NCBI RefSeq assembly: GCF_902859735.1
Contig: NZ_CADIJY010000001.1
Coordinates: 310,001-374,000, forward strand
Length of the DNA: 64,000 nt
Source: Achromobacter aegrifaciens
GTDB taxonomy: Bacteria > Pseudomonadota > Gammaproteobacteria > Burkholderiales > Burkholderiaceae_B
Reading direction: 5' to 3'
This document shows, piece by piece, positions 1-9,202 of this stretch. The position numbers and the translations under genes were made by a program. Position 1 is the stretch's first letter. Every line of letters starts with the position of its first letter. Under the pieces are notes generated by a model. That model worked only from the letters and a program-made list of their open reading frames with translations. It did not search any database and was not told the origin of the DNA.

Positions 1-284
1 GTGCCAGGCTGACGACCGGCGCCGAGCGCGCAGCCATTCTGGTCGATGATCTGGCGGTGGGCACGGACCAGGGGAAAAACTACGTCCTGGTCGTGGGTGC
101 CGACAATCAGGCCCAGTACCGCGCGGTGCAGCTGGGCCAGATGGTGGATGGGCTGCGCATGATCAGTTCCGGCTTGCAGGCTGGTGAGAGGATCATCATC
201 AAGGGGCTGGTACGCCCCGGCATGAGCGTCACGCCGCGTATGGTGCCTATGCAACAGGTAGCCGCTGCGGAGGCCCGCCCATGA
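1..284 (+). CDS. RND efflux periplasmic adaptor (membrane fusion protein), C-terminal fragment
   Basis: The reading frame is open from base 3 and ends at 282-284, so only the last ~93 residues are visible; the start lies before the window. The segment 'NYVLVVGADNQAQYRAVQLG' followed by 'LQAGERIIIKGLVRPGMSVTP' is typical of the C-terminal beta-barrel and membrane-proximal domain of HlyD/AcrA/MexE adaptors. The stop overlaps the start of the RND pump gene (ATGA), so the two are translationally coupled. The adaptor would bridge the inner-membrane pump and the outer-membrane channel encoded downstream. Identity as a MexE-type adaptor is inferred from the MexF-like pump. Confidence 0.85.
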   Translation, partial: ARLTTGAERAAILVDDLAVGTDQGKNYVLVVGADNQAQYRAVQLGQMVDGLRMISSGLQAGERIIIKGLVRPGMSVTPRMVPMQQVAAAEARP

Positions 285-3200
285 AGTTCCCTCATTTCTT
301 CATTGCGCGGCCAATCTTCGCCATCGTCCTGTCGTTGCTGATGCTGTTGGCGGGCGGCATTGCGTTCTGGCAGTTGCCGCTGAGCGAGTATCCCGCCGTC
401 ACCCCGCCCACGGTACAGGTGACGGCAAGCTATCCCGGCGCCAATCCGGAAGTGATCGCCGATACTGTGGCGGCCCCGCTGGAGCAGGTGATCAACGGCG
501 TGGAAGGCATGCTGTACATGAGTTCCCAGATGGCCGTCGACGGCCAGATGGTGCTCACCATTGCCTTCAAGCAGGGAACGGACCCGGACATGGCGCAGAT
601 CCAGGTGCAGAACCGGGTCTCGCGCGCCTTGCCGCGCTTGCCGCAGGAAGTGCAGCGCATCGGGGTGGTCACGCAAAAGACCTCACCCGACGTGTTGATG
701 GTGGTGCACCTGGTTTCGCCGGAAAAACGCTACGACTCGCTCTATCTATCGAACTTCGCCATCCGGCAGGTGCGCGACGAACTTGCGCGCCTGCCCGGCG
801 TGGGCGACGTGCTGGTCTGGGGCGCTGGCGAGTACTCGATGCGCGTCTGGCTAGACCCCACCAGCGTCGCCGCGCGCGGCCTGACCGCCAGCGACGTGGT
901 TGCGGCCCTGCGGGAGCAGAACGTGCAGGTCGCCGCGGGGTCGGTGGGCCAGCAGCCGGATACCACGGCGGCCTACCAGGTGACGGTCAACACGCTGGGG
1001 CGTCTGACCAGCGCGGAGCAGTTCGGCGACATCGTGGTGAAGACGGGCGCGGATGGCCAGGTTACCCGGCTGCGCGACGTTGCCCGCGTTTCGCTGGGGG
1101 CGGATGCCTACACCTTGCGCAGCCTGATCGATGGCGAATCGGCGCCCGCTCTGCAGATCATCCAGAGTCCCGGCGCCAACGCCATCGACGTCTCCAATGC
1201 GGTGCGCGGCAAGATGCAGGAGCTGCAGCAGAGCTTCCCGCAGGATGTGGAATACCGGATCGCCTACGACCCCACCGTGTTCGTGCGCGCCTCGCTGCAA
1301 TCGGTGGCGGTCACGCTGCTGGAGGCCATCCTTCTCGTCGTCATCGTGGTGGTGCTGTTCCTGCAGACCTGGCGCGCGTCCATCATTCCCCTGGTGGCCG
1401 TGCCCGTGTCGCTGGTGGGGACCTTTGCGCTGATGCACATGTTCGGCTTTTCGCTCAACACGCTGTCGCTGTTCGGCCTGGTCCTGTCGATCGGCATCGT
1501 GGTGGACGACGCCATCGTGGTGGTCGAAAACGTGGAGCGGCACATGGCCCTGGGCGAATCCCCAAGGCAGGCCGCGATCAAGGCCATGGACGAGGTGACG
1601 GGGCCGATTATTGCGATCACCTCGGTGCTGGCGGCAGTCTTCATTCCGTCGGCCTTCCTGTCCGGGCTGCAGGGCGAGTTCTATCGCCAGTTCGCGCTGA
1701 CCATCGCAATTTCGACCATACTCTCCGCCATCAACTCGCTCACCCTGTCGCCCGCGCTTGCGGCCATCCTGCTCAAGCCGCATCACGACGCGGCCAAGGC
1801 CGACTGGCTTACGCGCATCATGGGCCGGGCGCTGGGCGGCTTCTTCCGGCGCTTCAATGTCTTCTTCGACAGCGCCTCGAATGCCTACGTCGGAACGGTG
1901 CGCCGGGCGGTGCGCGGCAGTGCCATCGTGCTGCTGCTGTACGCCGGCTTCGTCGGCCTGACCTGGCTGGGCTTTCACCAGGTGCCGAACGGATTCGTGC
2001 CGGCCCAGGACAAGTACTTCCTGGTGGGCATCGCACAGTTGCCCAGCGGCGCTTCGCTCGACAGGACGGAGGCGGCGGTGAAGCAGATGTCCGAGATCGC
2101 GCTGGCCGAACCGGGCGTGGAGAGCGTGGTTGCCTTCCCCGGGCTTTCGGTCAACGGTCCGGTGAACGTGCCGAACTCGGCGCTGATGTTCGCCATGCTC
2201 AAACCCTTCGATGAACGCCAGGATCCTTCGCTGTCCGCCAACGCCATCGCCGGAAAGCTGATGGGCAAGTTCAGTCAGATTCCGGACGGGTTCCTCGGTA
2301 TCTTCCCGCCGCCTCCCGTGCCGGGCCTGGGGGCCATGGGCGGCTTCAAGCTGCAGATAGAGGACCGCGCCGGATTGGGGTTCGAGGCGCTGGCGCAGGC
2401 GCAGGGTCAGATCATGGCTAAGGCCATGCAGGCTCCCGAGCTGGCGAACATGCTGGCCAGCTTCCAGACCAACGCGCCGCAGTTGCAGGTGGACATCGAC
2501 CGCGTCAAGGCCAAGTCCCTGGGGGTATCGCTGACGGACGTGTTCGAGACTCTGCAAATCAATCTGGGATCGCTCTACGTCAATGACTTCAACCGCTTCG
2601 GGCGCACCTACCGGGTCATGGCGCAGGCCGACGCGCCGTTCCGCATGCAGGCCGACGACATCGGGATGCTCAAGGTGCGCAACGACAGTGGCGAAATGAT
2701 TCCCCTGAGCGCCTTTGTGACGCTGACGCGCGGGTCCGGGCCGGACAGGGTCATCCGCTACAACGGCTTTCCGTCGGCGGATATCAGCGGCGGTCCCGCG
2801 CCGGGATATTCCTCGGGGCAGGCGACGGACGCGATAGAACGCATCGTCCGCGAGACCTTGCCCGAAGGCATGGTCTACGAGTGGACGGACCTCGTCTACC
2901 AGGAGAAGCAGGCTGGGAATTCAGCGTTGTACATCTTCCCATTGGCGGTGCTGTTGGCCTTCCTCATTCTTGCCGCCCAGTACAACAGCTGGTCGCTGCC
3001 GTTCGCCGTGCTGCTCATCGCGCCCATGGCATTGCTTTCGGCGATAGGCGGGGTCTGGCTGTCCAACGGCGATAACAACATCTTCACGCAGATCGGCTTT
3101 GTGGTGCTGGTCGGCTTGGCCGCCAAGAATGCCATCCTGATCGTGGAATTCGCCCGCACCAAGGAGGACGAAGGCGCCGATCCGCTGGCGGCAGTGCTGG

Positions 3201-3457
3201 AGGCTGCCCGGTTGCGCCTGCGCCCCATCCTGATGACCTCGTTCGCTTTCATCGCCGGCGTGGTGCCGTTGGTGCTGGCCACAGGCGCCGGGGCGGAGAT
3301 GCGCCATGCCATGGGGATCGCAGTGTTTGCGGGAATGGTTGGCGTGACCCTGTTCGGCCTGTTGCTCACGCCCGTGTTTTACGTCGTGGTGCGCAAATTG
3401 GCGCTGCGACGGGAAGCCCGCCGGGCCGCGACCCGCTCGGCCAAGCAACACGCATGA
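281..3457 (+). CDS. RND multidrug efflux permease, HAE1 family (MexF-like)
   Basis: This 1058-residue protein has the normal length of an AcrB/MexF inner-membrane proton/drug antiporter. The N-terminus 'FFIARPIFAIVLSLLMLLAGGIAFWQLPLSEYP' is the first transmembrane helix. The central membrane block carries 'GIVVDDAIVVVEN' at about residues 405-417, with the paired proton-relay aspartates D409 and D410, and a second helix bundle lies near 940-1040. The text reads closest to MexF ('YPGANPEVIADTVAAPLEQVINGVEGMLYMSSQ'). It overlaps the adaptor gene upstream and is followed by the outer-membrane factor, giving a complete tripartite operon order. Substrates cannot be read from sequence; MexF-type pumps export chloramphenicol, quinolones and similar compounds. 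Confidence 0.95.
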   Translation: MKFPHFFIARPIFAIVLSLLMLLAGGIAFWQLPLSEYPAVTPPTVQVTASYPGANPEVIADTVAAPLEQVINGVEGMLYMSSQMAVDGQMVLTIAFKQGTDPDMAQIQVQNRVSRALPRLPQEVQRIGVVTQKTSPDVLMVVHLVSPEKRYDSLYLSNFAIRQVRDELARLPGVGDVLVWGAGEYSMRVWLDPTSVAARGLTASDVVAALREQNVQVAAGSVGQQPDTTAAYQVTVNTLGRLTSAEQFGDIVVKTGADGQVTRLRDVARVSLGADAYTLRSLIDGESAPALQIIQSPGANAIDVSNAVRGKMQELQQSFPQDVEYRIAYDPTVFVRASLQSVAVTLLEAILLVVIVVVLFLQTWRASIIPLVAVPVSLVGTFALMHMFGFSLNTLSLFGLVLSIGIVVDDAIVVVENVERHMALGESPRQAAIKAMDEVTGPIIAITSVLAAVFIPSAFLSGLQGEFYRQFALTIAISTILSAINSLTLSPALAAILLKPHHDAAKADWLTRIMGRALGGFFRRFNVFFDSASNAYVGTVRRAVRGSAIVLLLYAGFVGLTWLGFHQVPNGFVPAQDKYFLVGIAQLPSGASLDRTEAAVKQMSEIALAEPGVESVVAFPGLSVNGPVNVPNSALMFAMLKPFDERQDPSLSANAIAGKLMGKFSQIPDGFLGIFPPPPVPGLGAMGGFKLQIEDRAGLGFEALAQAQGQIMAKAMQAPELANMLASFQTNAPQLQVDIDRVKAKSLGVSLTDVFETLQINLGSLYVNDFNRFGRTYRVMAQADAPFRMQADDIGMLKVRNDSGEMIPLSAFVTLTRGSGPDRVIRYNGFPSADISGGPAPGYSSGQATDAIERIVRETLPEGMVYEWTDLVYQEKQAGNSALYIFPLAVLLAFLILAAQYNSWSLPFAVLLIAPMALLSAIGGVWLSNGDNNIFTQIGFVVLVGLAAKNAILIVEFARTKEDEGADPLAAVLEAARLRLRPILMTSFAFIAGVVPLVLATGAGAEMRHAMGIAVFAGMVGVTLFGLLLTPVFYVVVRKLALRREARRAATRSAKQHA

Positions 3458-3477
3458 TGGCCAGGAGGAATAACGAC

Positions 3478-4950
3478 ATGAAGCATCTTTACACCCGCTC
3501 CCGGCGCTGCCTGAAGCTCGCGCCGCTGACGCTTGCGGCCGCGTTGGCCGGCTGCTCCCTGGCGCCGAAGTACGAACGCCCCGCTGCGCCTGTCGACGCG
3601 ACCTATTCTTCGGATGCCGAGGATGCGCGGCACAAGCCCGATGCGATGGCCGCGGCCGACATAGGATGGCGCGACTTTTTCCGGGATCCGCTCTTGCAGC
3701 AATTGATAGAAATCTCGCTGCACAACAATCGGGACATGCGCCGCGCCGCGCTCAACGTCGAAGCGGCGCAGGCGTTGTACCGAATCCAGCGCGCCGCGAT
3801 GCTGCCGAACCTGAGCGTCTCGGCCAGTGGCGCATCCGAGCGCATTCCGGGCGACCTTGGCGCCACGCAGGACGGCCAGGTCTCGAAGCGCTATGACGTG
3901 GCCGGCGTGACGACCGCCTGGGAACTGGACCTTTGGGGCCGTATCCGCAGCCTCAGCGATCAGGCCCTGGCCACATATCTGGCACTGGAGGAGAACCGGA
4001 TCGCCACGCAGCTGAGCCTGGTTGCCGAAGTGGCCAACGCCTACCTCACGCTGCGCGCCGACCAGGAACTGTTGCGGCTGACGGAAGACACGCTGGCCAC
4101 GCAAAAGCGTTCGTATGATCTGACGGCCGATCTGGCTGCGGCCGGAAACTCGACGCAGCTCGACCTGCGTCTGGCCGAGATTGCGTTGCGTAATGCGGAA
4201 GCCAACCGGTCCGCCTACACGCGACAAGTAGCCAGGGACCGCAACGCGCTGGTGCTGCTCCTGGGACAGCCGCTGACGCCCGAGTTGTCCAGCCAGCTGG
4301 ACGCGGCAACGACGCTGCCAGACGGTATCGTTCCATCGGATTTACCGACCGGACTACCCTCCGAGTTGTTGGTCCGACGGCCCGACATACGCGCGGCGGA
4401 GCAGATGCTGCGCGGCGCCAATGCCAATATCGGCGCGGCGCGCGCCGCTTTCCTGCCGGCGATCAGCTTGACGGGCTCGGCGGGAACCGCCAGCGCCTCT
4501 CTGGACGGCTTGTTCGACTCCGGGTCGCGGGCCTGGGCATTCCTGCCGCACATCACGCTGCCCATTTTTCGGGGAGGCGCCTTGCTGGCCAACCTGGACG
4601 TGGCGCATGTAAAGAAGCGGGTGGAAATCGCCAACTACGAGCAGGCCATTCAGGTGGCATTCCGCGAGGTGGCCGATGGCTTGGCGGGCAAGCGCACGCT
4701 TGACGACCAGATCCGTTCGGAGCAGTTGGCGGTGACGGCAAGCCGCAGCGCTTATGAGCTGGCGGAACTGCGGTTTCAGGAGGGCGTGGACGACTATCTC
4801 ACCTTGCTTGAGGCCTATCGCTCGCTATACGGCGCGCAACAGATCCTGGTGCGCACGCGCCTGACGCGCTTGAACAACCTGATCGACCTCTACAAGGCGT
4901 TGGGTGGAGGTTGGTCCGAGCATTCGGCGCGCATGCCCGCCGGGGCATAG
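3478..4950 (+). CDS. RND efflux outer-membrane channel lipoprotein, TolC/NodT family (OprN/OprM-like)
   Basis: The protein has 490 residues from the chosen start. An ATG at 3454 overlaps the pump stop, but AGGAGG at 3463-3468 is well placed only for the ATG at 3478. The lipobox is 'ALAGC' with Cys26, followed by 'SLAPKYERP', the usual start of NodT-family lipoproteins. Two repeats of the outer membrane efflux domain are visible: an N-terminal one ('NNRDMRRAALNVEAAQALYRIQRA') and a C-terminal one ('QEGVDDYLTLLEAYRSLYGAQ'). It would form the trimeric outer-membrane duct for the adaptor and pump encoded just upstream. A long hairpin follows the stop. Confidence 0.93.
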   Translation: MKHLYTRSRRCLKLAPLTLAAALAGCSLAPKYERPAAPVDATYSSDAEDARHKPDAMAAADIGWRDFFRDPLLQQLIEISLHNNRDMRRAALNVEAAQALYRIQRAAMLPNLSVSASGASERIPGDLGATQDGQVSKRYDVAGVTTAWELDLWGRIRSLSDQALATYLALEENRIATQLSLVAEVANAYLTLRADQELLRLTEDTLATQKRSYDLTADLAAAGNSTQLDLRLAEIALRNAEANRSAYTRQVARDRNALVLLLGQPLTPELSSQLDAATTLPDGIVPSDLPTGLPSELLVRRPDIRAAEQMLRGANANIGAARAAFLPAISLTGSAGTASASLDGLFDSGSRAWAFLPHITLPIFRGGALLANLDVAHVKKRVEIANYEQAIQVAFREVADGLAGKRTLDDQIRSEQLAVTASRSAYELAELRFQEGVDDYLTLLEAYRSLYGAQQILVRTRLTRLNNLIDLYKALGGGWSEHSARMPAGA

Positions 4951-4996
4951 GGTCCGCCAAATGTCGCCAGGCCCTGGAGTACATAGCCAGTCCCCG

Positions 4997-5032
4997 GGCT
5001 TGGGCCGCCGCGTCAAAGCGGCGGCCCAAGCC
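4997..5032. terminator. Strong GC hairpin closing the efflux operon
   Basis: There is a perfect 15-bp inverted repeat: GGCTTGGGCCGCCGC at 4997-5011 pairs with 5018-5032 across a six-base loop. It lies 46 bp after the outer-membrane channel gene and 29 bp beyond the end of the convergent small gene at 5062-5565. Only a weak U tract (TTG) follows on the plus strand, so termination efficiency is uncertain. Confidence 0.65.
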
Positions 5033-5061
5033 TTGTCCGCGGCGACCGGGCAGCGATGCTG

Positions 5062-5565
5062 CTACACGGCCTGCTTCCAGGCGCGCAATTTCGACAGCCC
5101 ATTGGCATAAGCCATGCAAGTCAGAATCTGGAGTTGGCCGCCCAAGGTTCCAGTTCCTGCGCCCGAGGGCGCGAAGAGGGCGGCGTCCGTATGCCGCGCT
5201 ACGCTGCTGACCACGCGTTCCTGCCCCAGACGGGTCAGTTCATGCAGCCTGTGCAGGCTGCTGCCGTTGAAGTCGCGTCGGAAGCCGTGGGTCAGGCGGC
5301 AGAATCTGTCCAGCATCGCTTCCCTGCTGTAGAAGGGGGAGCCGGCATCCCCTGCCCCTGCGGCGGCGAACTGCAGGATCATCGTGTTCCAAAGAATGAG
5401 GTCGACCAACACGGTGGCGGCATCGATAGGCATGCGATGAGCATGTCCCACCTCGGCCGTCCTTCGGTAGAGGCTCGCGCGTATGGTGGCCGCCTCGACG
5501 CGGAATTGCCTGTGCCGGTCGCGGAGGTTACACAGCAGCTCTTGCCTGGATGCGGGTAGTTTCAT
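5062..5565 (-). CDS. Hypothetical protein, 167 aa
   Basis: I do not recognise this protein. The ATG at 5565 is preceded by a modest ribosome-binding site (GGAAAG), giving MKLPASRQELLCNLRDRHRQFR... The open frame extends further upstream to 5931, but that part reads as non-coding (Arg/Pro/Trp-rich, across the intergenic region). The protein looks mostly alpha-helical and soluble, is rich in Arg, Leu and Ala, and has one hydrophobic stretch ('TVLVDLILWNTMILQFAAAGAG'). There is no signal peptide. It converges on the efflux operon and is divergent from the hybrid kinase. Overlapping plus-strand frames exist, but none has family features. Coding status is moderately likely. Confidence 0.45.
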   Translation of the reverse strand: MKLPASRQELLCNLRDRHRQFRVEAATIRASLYRRTAEVGHAHRMPIDAATVLVDLILWNTMILQFAAAGAGDAGSPFYSREAMLDRFCRLTHGFRRDFNGSSLHRLHELTRLGQERVVSSVARHTDAALFAPSGAGTGTLGGQLQILTCMAYANGLSKLRAWKQAV

Positions 5566-5717
5566 CGGATCTTTCCACCAAGTCGTCGCGGATCGGGCCG
5601 TCGGATTGAGTCTGACGGGTTGGCGCGCCTCGGGCGTGGTGCCGGCCGCAGGAAAGCGGGCAGGGAGCGCATACGCCCGGGGCCAAGGCGGAAATCCTGG
5701 GGTTTTCCACCGTTGGA

Positions 5718-7673
5718 ATGTCAATGCCGAACGAAAATCGCGCAGCGCCTGCGGAAATCCGCACGATGGGTCTAAAATCCGCACACGTTTCGATCCGCCC
5801 CTGCGCAAGCGGCAGGTCCCTCGCACGTAACATCCCCACGCCATTGCAGCCAACCATCGGTCAGACTTCCGCTTCCACGCCGCCAAGTTCGTCCTATGCC
5901 GCCCGCATCCATCAGGTGCAGGTCGACGCATTGCGCCGAAGCTTTCCGTTCGCCCTGGCCGGGTCGCTGATCAGCGCCTGTTTTTCCGCATTCGCCTTGG
6001 TCGGCGTGCTGCCCCACCACGAGATCCTGCTGTGGCTGGGCGCCACGTTGGCCGTGGGCGTGCTGCGCTGGGCCGCCGTGGTGGCGTACGACCGCCATCG
6101 CGCCGACCCGTCAGCGGCGCAGCGCTGGGTGCGCCGCATGCTGGCCGGGAATCTGTGCTCCGGCATCCTGTGGGGACTGCCCCTGGCCTACTGGACGTTT
6201 TTCGTCCCGCTGGAGTATCAGCTGTTCTTCATCGTCATCCTGTTCGGACTGGGTACGGGCGCCATCTATTCGAACTACATGATGCTGCCGGTGATGTACG
6301 CGTTCGAAGTGCCGGCTTTCGCGCCGATGTTCATCGCGCTGGCGGCGCAGCCTTCCGCCATCCATCTGGCGCTGGTGACGGGCGGCCTGGCATATCTGGT
6401 CGCGACCCTGGCGTTCATCCATCGCATGAACCGCACCCACCTGGACGCGTTGCGGCTGGGTTATGAAAACCTGGCGCTGCTGGAACAGGTGCGCCAGGAG
6501 AAGATAGCGGCCGAACGCAGCGATCTGGAGAAGTCCCGCTTTCTTGCTGCGGCCAGCCACGACCTGCGCCAGCCCGTGCATGCGGTGAACTTGTTCCTGG
6601 GCTTGCTGGCGAACGAACCCCTGTCCCGGCACGGGCGCTATCTGGTCGACAACATCACCAGCGCGCTGTCGGCGATGGGCCATCTGTTCGACGCGCTGTT
6701 GAATCTGTCGCGGCTGGACGCCGGCGTCATCGAACCTCGTTTCGAGACGTTCAGGATGCAGCCGCTGCTGGACCAGCTCAAGGCCGAATACGCGCCGCAG
6801 GCCAGCGAGAAGGGGATACGGCTGCGGGTGCGCGCGTGCGCGGCCAGCGTGCGTTCGGATCCCGTGCTGCTGGAGCGCATGCTGCGCAATCTGATCAGCA
6901 ATGCCATCGTGCACTCCGACGGCGGCCGCGTCCTGGTGGGCTGCCGCAGGCGCGGAAGCCGATTGCGCATCGAGGTCTGGGACAACGGCCCAGGGATTCC
7001 CAAGGCCGAGCAGGAGCGCGTCTTCTGGGAGTTCCATCAACTGGCCAATCCCGAGCGCGACCGCAGCAAGGGTCTGGGCTTGGGCCTGGCCATCGTGCGC
7101 CGCACCGCCAGGCTGCTGGCCCACGAACTGGCGCTGCGCTCGGAAGAAGGCCGCAGCACGGTGTTCGCGGTCACGGCGCCGCTGTCGGATCCGGCCGCGG
7201 CAGGCCTTTCGATCACGGATGCCAATGTGGGACTGCCCCGGGCGCCTGCAAGTGAAGACAGCCTGCGCGGCAAGCTGGCGCTGCTGGTGGACGACGACGC
7301 GCAGAACCTGGCGGGCCTGTCGATGCTGTTCGAAAGCTGGGGCTGCCGCGTCATCGCCGCGACCAGCGGCAATGCGCTGTTCGAGCGCGTGCTGCCGCTG
7401 GCCGAAACGCCGGCCCTGATCGTCACGGATTACCGGCTGCGCGAACACGAGACCGGCATTCACGTAATCGAAAGGCTGCGCGAGGAATACAACGATCCCG
7501 ATCTGCCTGCCTTGCTGGTCAGCGGCGATACCGATCCGGCGCGCCTGACCGAGGCCGCCGCGCGCGGCGTGCCGCTCTTGCACAAGCCCGTGCAAGTCCA
7601 GGCTTTGCGCGAGCACGTGACGGGCCTGCTGCATGCCAGGCAAGCAGCGCCCCTTCCCGGAGATGCCGAATGA
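5718..7673 (+). CDS. Hybrid sensor histidine kinase with C-terminal receiver domain
   Basis: The 651-residue frame starts with ~70 low-information residues, and no start has a convincing ribosome-binding site, so the real start may be later (for example the ATG at 5766). Residues ~75-235 hold about five or six membrane helices and form the sensor region. The H-box 'AAASHDLRQPVHAVNLFLGLL' has phosphoacceptor H281. Then come the N-box ('RNLISNAIVHS'), G1 ('DNGPGIP') and G2 ('GLGLGLAIV'). A receiver domain follows at about 517-640 ('LALLVDDDAQN', 'IVTDYRLRE', conserved Lys in 'LLHKPVQ'). The stop overlaps the response-regulator start (ATGA), so the two proteins probably form one phosphorelay. 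The stimulus is unknown. Confidence 0.9.
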   Translation: MSMPNENRAAPAEIRTMGLKSAHVSIRPCASGRSLARNIPTPLQPTIGQTSASTPPSSSYAARIHQVQVDALRRSFPFALAGSLISACFSAFALVGVLPHHEILLWLGATLAVGVLRWAAVVAYDRHRADPSAAQRWVRRMLAGNLCSGILWGLPLAYWTFFVPLEYQLFFIVILFGLGTGAIYSNYMMLPVMYAFEVPAFAPMFIALAAQPSAIHLALVTGGLAYLVATLAFIHRMNRTHLDALRLGYENLALLEQVRQEKIAAERSDLEKSRFLAAASHDLRQPVHAVNLFLGLLANEPLSRHGRYLVDNITSALSAMGHLFDALLNLSRLDAGVIEPRFETFRMQPLLDQLKAEYAPQASEKGIRLRVRACAASVRSDPVLLERMLRNLISNAIVHSDGGRVLVGCRRRGSRLRIEVWDNGPGIPKAEQERVFWEFHQLANPERDRSKGLGLGLAIVRRTARLLAHELALRSEEGRSTVFAVTAPLSDPAAAGLSITDANVGLPRAPASEDSLRGKLALLVDDDAQNLAGLSMLFESWGCRVIAATSGNALFERVLPLAETPALIVTDYRLREHETGIHVIERLREEYNDPDLPALLVSGDTDPARLTEAAARGVPLLHKPVQVQALREHVTGLLHARQAAPLPGDAE

Positions 7674-8296
7674 CGGCAGTGTTATTGGTCGACGACCACG
7701 CCATGTTCCGCGAAGCGCTGGTGATGGCGCTGGGCCAGGGCGTGGCCGGCCTGGAGATCCATCCCGCGGCCAGCGGCCAGGAAGCGCTGGAGATACTGGA
7801 CCGGCATACGGCGATCCAGCACGTCATCATGGATTTCTATCTGCCCGACATGGCTGGCGCCGACTTGCTCAAACGCTTGCGTCAGCGCCGGTCGAAGTTG
7901 CGCATCCTGGTGCTGTCGGCCTCGCAAGATCCCGAGGACATGCGCCGGGCGCTGGAGGCCGGCGCGCAGGGCTTCCTGAACAAGTCCGCCAGCTGCCAGG
8001 AGCTGGCCGCCGCGCTGGAAGCGGTCAACGAGGCGGCGCCGCCGCAGCGCCGCGCGCTGTCCGCAGGCGACCAGGACGAAGCAGCCTTGCTGCGCGCGCT
8101 GACGCCTCGCCAGGTCGAGGTGCTATGCCTGATGTGCGACGGACTGCGCAACAAGGAAATCTCGGAACGGCTGAACATGACCGAAAAGACCGTCAAGACG
8201 CATGTGTCGGCCATTCTGGGCACCCTGGGCGTGCTCAATCGTACGCAGGCGACGCTAGTGGCGCGGCGCGGCGGCGTGTTCGGGAAGCCGGCATAG
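7670..8296 (+). CDS. Response regulator, NarL/FixJ family (receiver + LuxR HTH)
   Basis: This 208-residue protein has the usual two-domain length. The receiver carries 'LLVDDHAMFREAL' (acidic pair D8/D9), phosphoacceptor D55 in 'HVIMDFYLPDMAG' and K105 in 'GFLNKSA'. The C-terminal LuxR-type DNA-binding domain reads 'LTPRQVEVLCLMCDGLRNKEISERLNMTEKTVKTHVSAIL'. It overlaps the hybrid kinase gene by 4 bp and is therefore its likely partner. Target genes cannot be told from this window. Confidence 0.95.
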   Translation: MTAVLLVDDHAMFREALVMALGQGVAGLEIHPAASGQEALEILDRHTAIQHVIMDFYLPDMAGADLLKRLRQRRSKLRILVLSASQDPEDMRRALEAGAQGFLNKSASCQELAAALEAVNEAAPPQRRALSAGDQDEAALLRALTPRQVEVLCLMCDGLRNKEISERLNMTEKTVKTHVSAILGTLGVLNRTQATLVARRGGVFGKPA

Positions 8297-8410
8297 GCGG
8301 CTGCCCGCTGTCGCTGGCCACCTTGCCGGCTACCAGCGAGATCTCGCGTCCGGCCGTCGCAATCGTGTCGGGGCGATGCGCCACGATCACGCGCGCGGTG
8401 CGTGCGCATC
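8297..8410 (-). pseudogene. Possible relic of an ABC exporter ATPase C-terminus
   Basis: On the minus strand, between the response regulator and the hydrolase, one frame reads 'RVIVAHRPDTIATAGREISLVAGKVA'. This matches the H-loop and last strands of peptidase- or lipid-type ABC exporter ATPases, where the usual text is 'R.I.IAHRPETI..A.R...L..G.V'. No Walker A, signature or Walker B is present nearby, and the frame upstream runs into the hydrolase gene in a different frame. It would be the last ~40 residues of a deleted transporter gene. The match is short and was made by eye. Confidence 0.4.
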
Positions 8411-8443
8411 GGTCTTTGGCCGGCAGGGAGATTGCGCTTGCGC

Positions 8444-9202
8444 TCAGAAGCTCGCCCGGCCCTCGCCCATGCGCGCGCCCGTCACCATCTCCGTCACCCA
8501 GTTGACCAGGATCGAGGTATACGCGCGTTGCGCCGGCTTTTCCGTCAGCGCGTGATCGGCGCCGTCGATGATGCGGTGGGTCAATGAGTGCGAACGGCGG
8601 AAGGCCGATCGGTAGCTCATGATGGTGGAGTGCGGGATATAGATGTCGTGCTCCGCTTCCACCAGCAGCACGTCGCCGGAGAATTCCGTGCAAGCCTTCA
8701 GCGCGCGGTTTTCTTCCGGCGGCACGTAGGCGCTGCGGTAGGCGCGCAGCGTGTCGCGGTTGAGCTGGTTCTTGGGCACCAGCCATTCGTCGTCGCGATA
8801 CAAGGCGGGGACATGCAACGCAAGCCAGCGCACCCGGCGCAGCGTGCAGAGCAGGGCGGCCAGATAGCCGCCGTAGCTGCTGCCCACTACGGCGATGGAA
8901 CCGGAGTCCAGCGCGGGGTGGAGCGACAGCCTGTCGTAGGCCGCCACCACGTCGCGCAGATTGTCCTCGCGGGTCACCTGTAGTTGCTGGGCCCGGGTGC
9001 CCGCATGACCGCGCAGGTCGAAGGTCAGGCAGACACAGCCCAGCGCGGCGATCCCCTTGGCCCGGGACAGGTCAAATTCCTGGCTGCCGCCCCAGCCGTG
9101 GATAAACAGCACGCCAGGGACCTTGTCCTGCGGAGTGAGAAAGGTCGCCTCGAGCGACACGTCGTCGACTTCCAGAGCGGTAGGGGTGCTATGCGCCGCC
9201 AT
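8444..9202 (-). CDS. Alpha/beta hydrolase (dienelactone hydrolase/peptidase S9-like)
   Basis: The 252-residue protein carries 'VPGVLFIHGWGGSQEFD' (oxyanion-hole strand), the nucleophile elbow 'GSSYGG' with Ser109, and 'DGADHALTEK', whose His is the likely catalytic base. There is no signal peptide, so it is cytoplasmic. It overlaps the end of the DUF3182 gene by 14 bp, so the two are probably one transcript reading leftward. The substrate is unknown; this subfamily often carries the label 'alpha/beta fold hydrolase'. Confidence 0.85.
   Translation of the reverse strand: MAAHSTPTALEVDDVSLEATFLTPQDKVPGVLFIHGWGGSQEFDLSRAKGIAALGCVCLTFDLRGHAGTRAQQLQVTREDNLRDVVAAYDRLSLHPALDSGSIAVVGSSYGGYLAALLCTLRRVRWLALHVPALYRDDEWLVPKNQLNRDTLRAYRSAYVPPEENRALKACTEFSGDVLLVEAEHDIYIPHSTIMSYRSAFRRSHSLTHRIIDGADHALTEKPAQRAYTSILVNWVTEMVTGARMGEGRASF

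Noticed and set aside
851-2557. 568-aa minus-strand open frame inside the RND pump gene
   Set aside because: It is antisense to a perfectly conserved pump, is rich in His, Arg and Gln, and has no family features; it is a GC-rich shadow frame.
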